DNA of 50,082 nucleotides from Halobacteriales archaeon (GTDB taxonomy: Archaea; Halobacteriota; Halobacteria; Halobacteriales; SKNY01): NCBI GenBank assembly GCA_007118975.1, contig SKQO01000045.1, forward strand, positions 1 through 50,082, written 5' to 3'. Every line of letters begins with the position of its first letter. The first letter of the stretch is position 1. The position numbers and the translations under genes are program-made. Below the pieces are notes generated by a model. It had not been told where the DNA came from. It ran no database searches and saw nothing but the letters and a program-made list of their open reading frames with translations. Shown piece by piece: positions 45,912 through 50,082 of this stretch.

Positions 45912-48584
45912 ATGTCTGCGGAACCGTTACCGGACATTTACGATAATACCCTTGCCGTATTTGGCACCGGTGCCGACGCTGCTGAACCACTTACCACCCC
46001 AGAGGTGGCGGACGCGCTGGACCTGAATCGACGAACGGCGTACAAGCGCTTGGAAAACCTTGTCGATCGCGGTGACCTGAAAACCAAGAGCACCGGATCT
46101 CGTTCCCGTGTCTGGTGGCGACCGCTCGACCTTCACGGTGACGAGGTCGAACGACTCGAACGTTGTGAGACAATCATCGAAGCAATAGGTGATCCCGTCT
46201 ACGAGCTCGACTCGGATGGTTGCTTCACATTCGTGAACCGCGCCTTGGCGGAACAATCGGGGTATGATAGGACAGAACTCCTCGGTGAATCTGCAAGTAT
46301 TGTGGTGGGCGACGATGACTTCCACCGAGCGAGTGCCGTTATCCGCGACCTTCTTTCCGATCCTCGGTCGGAGGCTACGACGATCGAGTATGAAGGAATT
46401 ACGAAGGACGGTGATCGTCTCCCTGTCGAGAATCACATCACGCTGCTCACGGATGATGACGGGCGGTTCAAGGGAACAGTCGGCGTCGTCCGGGACGTTT
46501 CCGACCGAAAAGCGCAAGAGCGCCGACTCGAGGAGACCAAACGTTGGTACCGAACTCTCGTCGATACCTTTCCAAACGGGATCGTTGCGCCGTTCGATGA
46601 CGATTTGCGCTATCTCATCGCGGGCGGTCAACTCTACGATTCCATCGGTTTCTCTCCTGAAGAAACCGTCGGGAAAACGATCTACGAGCGACTCCCACCC
46701 GACCACGTCGAACTCCAGGAGCCGAGATATCGGGCGACCCTCGATGGAGAGTCGGATTCGTTTATCACCGAATACGCCGGCCAGACGGTTCAGATATGGA
46801 CGGTTCCGGTGATCGACGACCAGGGCGGCGTGATAGCCGGGATGGCCATGTCCCAGGACATTACCGACAGAACGCGTCACCAACAGGAACTCGAAAAACG
46901 AATCGAGCAACTCGAGCGGATAGCAACGTTCGGCCAACAGGCTATCGGCTCGCGCGATCTCGATCAGATATTGGGAGATGCGGCACAGATCGTTGCGGAG
47001 ACGCTCGAGAACGAGTACTGCAAGGTACTGAAACTCGACGAGGATGTCGACGAACTCCTCCTTAGTCACGGGGTCGGATGGAACGAGGGCATCGTCGGTT
47101 CGATGTCGGTCTCCGCCGTCGAACAGGATTCACAGGCGGCGTATACCCTCGCCTCTCGCCACCCAATCGTAGTCGAGGACCTCGCGACGGAGTCTCGTTT
47201 TCGGGGGCCGGAGCTGCTCACTTCACACGACGTCAGAAGCGGCATCAGTACCATCATCGGCCCATTCGATGAGCCGTGGGGAATCCTCGGAACACATGAT
47301 ACGACAGTCAAGGAGTTCTCCGAGAACGACGTGAACTTCGTGCAAGCCATCGCCAACATCCTATCGACCGCGATTACCCATCACAAGGACCGAGAGGAAC
47401 TGGAGCGTCAACGAAGTCATCTGGCGTCACTGGTGAGCCTCAATGTCGTGGTACGCGAGATGATCGAAGCCCTGATCGAGCAATCAACCCGGGAGGAGAT
47501 CGAACAGGTAGTGTGTGATCAGTTGACGAGCACGAATTCGTACACGGCTGCATGGATCGCGGACATTGATCAGACATCGGAGGAGGTGACCCCGCGTGTC
47601 CAGGCGGGTACGACGACGTTCGCAGACGATCACTTCCTCCCGGCGATTCAAGAGTGTACGATCGAGGCCCTCAGTACAGGATGCATGCAAGTCGCCGGGC
47701 AGGAGTTTATTGACTGTCACCACGGCATGAACGATCCGCTTACCACTCGCGCCTTTGCCGCGATTCCAATCGTTCACGAGGATGTCTTGTATGGGGTGAT
47801 CGGGTTGTATTCTGGTCAGGAAGATGCGTTCGATTCGTGGGAACAAGACATCCTCGACGAACTCGGCGAGATCGTCGGCTACGCGGTCGCCGGGATCAAG
47901 CGCAAACATGCCCTCCTCAGTGAGAGTGTCACCGAAATCGAGTTGGCCATCCCGGATATCTTCGACGCATTCGATGTCAACCCGATGGACGGCACGATCA
48001 GGATAACCCGCGCTGTTCCAATTGCCGAGGAGGAATATCTCGTCTACGGTGTCGCCGCGGAGGAATCGATGGATACCGTTCTTACCTTGGTTGGATCCGA
48101 TGGCATCCCCCAGTGGCAGTCTATCGAAACTCTCGGTAAGGATGGCGAAACCACCCGGTTTGAGTTGCGGCTGGGATCGTCGAAGCTCCTCGCGGCAATC
48201 TCCGCCTCGAACGGGTTCCTGTCCTCAGCCATCATCGAGGAGGGCGACTGCTCGGTGACGCTCTTTCTTCCTGTTGGAACCGACATCCAGAAAGTCATCC
48301 AACGGATCAAACAAGACTATCCCAAGTTAGAGATGGTCACTCGTCGGCAGACGACGCGGAGTCGAGATGTTCCGAGACCACTCCGCGAGGTGTGTTCAGG
48401 CCAGCTGACCAGTCGCCAGATGACAGTTCTCGAAGCCGGGTACTTTGCCGGGTATTTCGACTCTCCACGCGAGCGATCGGGCGAGGAAGTGGCTGAATCG
48501 CTTGGAATCACCGCTTCAACCTTCCATCAGCACGTCCTCAGGGCTCAAAAGAACATTCTGGACGCCGCGTTCGCCACATCCTGA
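45912..48584 (+). CDS. Bacterio-opsin-activator (Bat)-type multi-sensor regulator: wHTH, PAS, PAS, GAF, GAF, HTH_10
   Basis: An 890-residue soluble protein. Order of domains (approximate residues): N-terminal winged HTH (1-75; TTPEVADALDLNRRTAYKRL), PAS 1 (90-205; ends in GVVRDVSDRKA), PAS 2 (215-335; ends in MSQDITDRTRH), GAF 1 (345-500), GAF 2 (515-660), a Bat-specific domain (665-820) and a C-terminal HTH_10 (about 830-885; LTSRQMTVLEAGYFAGYF, then helices with VAESLGITASTFHQHV). It has no kinase or receiver part, so it would sense ligands or light/redox through PAS/GAF and bind DNA directly. The regulator is followed by DUF7344 and HalOD1 genes on the same strand, which may be co-regulated. 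Start ATG 45912, from the position of the wHTH. Confidence 0.9.
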   Translation: MSAEPLPDIYDNTLAVFGTGADAAEPLTTPEVADALDLNRRTAYKRLENLVDRGDLKTKSTGSRSRVWWRPLDLHGDEVERLERCETIIEAIGDPVYELDSDGCFTFVNRALAEQSGYDRTELLGESASIVVGDDDFHRASAVIRDLLSDPRSEATTIEYEGITKDGDRLPVENHITLLTDDDGRFKGTVGVVRDVSDRKAQERRLEETKRWYRTLVDTFPNGIVAPFDDDLRYLIAGGQLYDSIGFSPEETVGKTIYERLPPDHVELQEPRYRATLDGESDSFITEYAGQTVQIWTVPVIDDQGGVIAGMAMSQDITDRTRHQQELEKRIEQLERIATFGQQAIGSRDLDQILGDAAQIVAETLENEYCKVLKLDEDVDELLLSHGVGWNEGIVGSMSVSAVEQDSQAAYTLASRHPIVVEDLATESRFRGPELLTSHDVRSGISTIIGPFDEPWGILGTHDTTVKEFSENDVNFVQAIANILSTAITHHKDREELERQRSHLASLVSLNVVVREMIEALIEQSTREEIEQVVCDQLTSTNSYTAAWIADIDQTSEEVTPRVQAGTTTFADDHFLPAIQECTIEALSTGCMQVAGQEFIDCHHGMNDPLTTRAFAAIPIVHEDVLYGVIGLYSGQEDAFDSWEQDILDELGEIVGYAVAGIKRKHALLSESVTEIELAIPDIFDAFDVNPMDGTIRITRAVPIAEEEYLVYGVAAEESMDTVLTLVGSDGIPQWQSIETLGKDGETTRFELRLGSSKLLAAISASNGFLSSAIIEEGDCSVTLFLPVGTDIQKVIQRIKQDYPKLEMVTRRQTTRSRDVPRPLREVCSGQLTSRQMTVLEAGYFAGYFDSPRERSGEEVAESLGITASTFHQHVLRAQKNILDAAFATS

Positions 48585-48655
48585 CTCTCGGAGGCACGAG
48601 CCCGCCTCATATTTGCGCCGTTCCCGTTTTGGATGACCAACCCCACGATCACGTG

Positions 48656-48964
48656 ATGATGAACCGCAGTGTGTTCGAATTCGATCACGCGCTTTCCGTG
48701 TTGGCGGATAAACATCGACGGAAGGTTCTCAGGCTCTTACAAAAGGACAATCCGAGATTAGAATCCGAGTTCACCATCGATGAATTCGTCGATGAGGTTG
48801 ACGAGCCTCGTATCTCAGCGATCAACCTGTATCACGTGCATCTGCCCAAGCTTGCCGAAGAACACATTATCGAGTGGGATCAAGAGAGTCACACTGTTCG
48901 TCGTGGAGAGGCGTTCGATGAGATCGTTCCATTCCTTGAACTTTTCGAGGAATCGATGGACTAA
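48656..48964 (+). CDS. DUF7344-type haloarchaeal winged-helix protein
   Basis: A 102-residue protein starting at the ATG at 48656 (a second ATG follows at 48659; a TTG at 48629 is less likely). It has the pattern of small haloarchaeal wHTH proteins: ALSVLADKHRRKVLRLL, then EFTIDEFVDEV, INLYHVHLPKLAEEHIIEW and a charged tail. These often occur next to Bat-type regulators and HalOD1 proteins as signal outputs. It lies 72 nt after the large regulator and 29 nt before the HalOD1 gene, so all three may form an operon. Confidence 0.75.
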   Translation: MMNRSVFEFDHALSVLADKHRRKVLRLLQKDNPRLESEFTIDEFVDEVDEPRISAINLYHVHLPKLAEEHIIEWDQESHTVRRGEAFDEIVPFLELFEESMD

Positions 48965-48993
48965 TCAGATCAGCGAGCAAGTGAGATTCACCC

Positions 48994-49326
48994 ATGAGTC
49001 CCGCTACGTCACGGGTTCACTGTACGTGCACACCGACGGTTCGTGCTGTGTATTCGAGGGCTGGTGACGAATCAGGGACGGAAGCGATCGTCCGGGCTGT
49101 CGCGGATGCCGCGGACGTCGATCCACTCGATCTTCCTCCCTTATTTCAGGCTATTGATCCAGAGATAATCGATCGAGTATTCGCTAGAAGTGATGACTTC
49201 CCGAGTGAGCGGGTAACGCTCAGTTTCGAGTATGATCGATGGGAGGTATTTATCCGTAGTGACGGGCACATCGTGATCTGTGACCCTTCGATCCAACGGG
49301 ATGTGACCCCGATTTTCGTGGAATAA
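48994..49326 (+). CDS. HalOD1 output domain protein
   Basis: A 110-residue HalOD1 domain protein. Motifs: TEAIVRAVADAADVDPLDLP, PEIIDRVF, FEYDRWEVFIRSDGHIVIC, giving the same helix-helix-strands order as the protein at 3254-3592. It is the last gene of a possible operon with the Bat-type regulator and the DUF7344 protein. A different reading frame (48780-49067) covers the start but has no support. The exact start could be later, but ATG 48994 is the best placed. Confidence 0.78.
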   Translation: MSPATSRVHCTCTPTVRAVYSRAGDESGTEAIVRAVADAADVDPLDLPPLFQAIDPEIIDRVFARSDDFPSERVTLSFEYDRWEVFIRSDGHIVICDPSIQRDVTPIFVE

Positions 49327-49670
49327 ACGGTTCGGCGGCCGGAAGTGAATTGGTAAGATTTGTCCGATAGATTTCCGACCATCCGAAGTTCGTATATAGC
49401 ACTGGTCTCCATGTTTGCAGGGGCTAGCGTGGCCGTTCGGTTGGAGAGCGTCAGCGCAATCAGATCTTGAAATATTGTGCCTTGGATGTTGGAGTAATTT
49501 CCCTCGAAGCTACATTAATTTCTCCACATAACTATCGTGAAGGCGAGAAGGAGGTCCCTTGATTTAGTGTCAATGTTAGTATGTATACAACCGGACTTGA
49601 TGTCTAAATTGTCTGCTGTAATCGGATGAGGCCCCTTGATCGCCCTGTGAGTATACGCATGACGGTTGAC
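49327..49670. other. Intergenic region before the IS200/IS605-type end
   Basis: About 340 nt, AT-rich, with no coding feature recognised. The part next to 49670 would correspond to the host sequence just outside the transposon's right end, which in TnpB elements supplies the guide segment. Confidence 0.35.
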
Positions 49671-49894
49671 ATCCTCCTCCGCGTAAACGTGGAGGAATCC
49701 AGAGCGTTGGAGCTTTCAGGGTTGCAGTTCCACCGAACCCCGACACGGTGAGAATCCGCGTCGGGGTTCACAGCCTGTGACGGGTGGGACTGCTGGGAGT
49801 GCCAAGCCCCTGGTACTCCTCTCCTCCATCGTGTTCGGACTCCCGGCGTTGTGTTTGCCTCGCGGGAGTCCGGCAGACTTCAACGGACGCGGAG
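49671..49894 (-). ncRNA. Probable omega RNA/right end of an IS200/IS605-type element
   Basis: Read on the minus strand, this segment follows the end of the partial gene and carries three strong hairpins. Hairpin 1: CGGACTCCCG at 49836-49845 pairs with 49863-49872 (10 perfect bp). Hairpin 2: gaaccccgac at 49735-49744 pairs with 49760-49769 (10 bp, extendable by 4 more). Hairpin 3: cctcc at 49676-49680 pairs with 49691-49695, plus two more bp, and sits beside the terminal gatgtc. The last resembles the terminal hairpin with trailing GATGTC found at right ends of haloarchaeal IS200/IS605 TnpB elements. In such elements the 3' region is the omega RNA scaffold of the TnpB nuclease. Confidence 0.65.
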
Positions 49895-50082
49895 TTACTT
49901 TTCGTCGGGCGTACAGCAGTCAACGCCACTTGTATGCTGTGAGCGTACGGTGGTCATCGACTGGTTCTGATTGCTTGGGGCGGACAGGCCGCCATCGGAG
50001 GACTGGCGGGAATCGCTCTGTTCCCAGCCGGATTCCTCCCCATACGTACGGTTGCCTGTCACTTCAAAACACGGATTGGGAA
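49895..50082 (-). CDS. C-terminal end of a probable TnpB protein (partial)
   Basis: On the minus strand an open frame enters from the right edge and stops at TAA (49895-49897). The last 61 residues are polar, Ser/Gln/Gly-rich and end in VDCCTPDEK. They do not include the RuvC or zinc-finger motifs, which would lie beyond the edge, so the identity rests on position next to the structured RNA and terminal hairpin. An accessory transposase tail or chance frame are the alternatives. Confidence 0.4.
   Translation of the reverse strand, partial: PNPCFEVTGNRTYGEESGWEQSDSRQSSDGGLSAPSNQNQSMTTVRSQHTSGVDCCTPDEK

Noticed and set aside
45927-47069. A 380-codon minus-strand frame under the Bat-type regulator
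   Set aside because: Entirely antisense to the 890-residue regulator, whose domains are clear; no motif in the shadow.
48780-49067. 95-codon frame across the DUF7344/HalOD1 junction
   Set aside because: Overlaps both genes in a different frame; no family match.
1-50082. CRISPR arrays, tRNA and rRNA genes
   Set aside because: No regularly spaced repeats, and no tRNA-like cloverleaf or rRNA segments were noticed in reading the window.

Overview
The window looks like a chromosome or megaplasmid segment from a halophilic archaeon (class Halobacteria). Evidence: almost every intact protein is strongly acidic; several families are essentially haloarchaeal (HalOD1 domain proteins, a bacterio-opsin-activator/HTH_10 regulator with PAS and GAF sensors, a DUF7344-type winged helix); the secreted lipoproteins carry twin-arginine plus lipobox signals; and several genes have archaeal TATA-like boxes 26-45 nt upstream of the start codon, some so close that the transcripts are probably leaderless. 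No tRNA, rRNA or CRISPR array was seen.

Layout. 1-11 kb is mostly small housekeeping, metal and sensory genes: a zinc-ribbon membrane protein cut by the window edge, a TIM-barrel isomerase-like protein, an AI-2E family permease, a HalOD1 protein, a CadD-like transporter, a cupin, an HTH/membrane-protein pair, a radical SAM/SPASM enzyme, an HMA metal-binding protein, a DUF411 pseudogene, a universal stress protein fused to a zinc ribbon, and an HTH_10 regulator. 11-43 kb is an accessory catabolic island: EamA permease, enolase-superfamily dehydratase, two tandem Tat-lipoprotein solute-binding proteins (both 751 aa, with no permease or ATPase in view), a mannonate-dehydratase-like protein next to a flavin-dependent halogenase, two PHP-fold metallohydrolases, two sialidase-like beta-propellers, a three-gene operon ending in a zinc-less MDR dehydrogenase, a Gfo/Idh/MocA oxidoreductase and a SnoaL-like protein. 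This island is littered with dead sequence: IS1595-type and IS5-type transposase remnants, other broken coding remnants, and a second halogenase gene with about five frameshifts. 44-50 kb has a DUF4242-like protein, a frameshifted membrane gene, a large Bat-type sensor/regulator followed by DUF7344 and HalOD1 genes, and at the right edge a highly structured RNA region that fits the right end of an IS200/IS605 TnpB element with its omega RNA.

How the genes may work together (inference). The island looks built to take up an unusual organic solute (two SBPs), hydrolyse or bind glycan-like material (beta-propellers, PHP enzymes) and process sugar acids or sugar derivatives by dehydration and oxidation/reduction (enolase-superfamily enzyme, mannonate-dehydratase-like enzyme, Gfo/Idh/MocA and MDR oxidoreductases). 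The halogenase next to the mannonate-dehydratase-like gene is the least expected member. Large gene-poor gaps, broken genes and transposon scars suggest repeated acquisition and decay.
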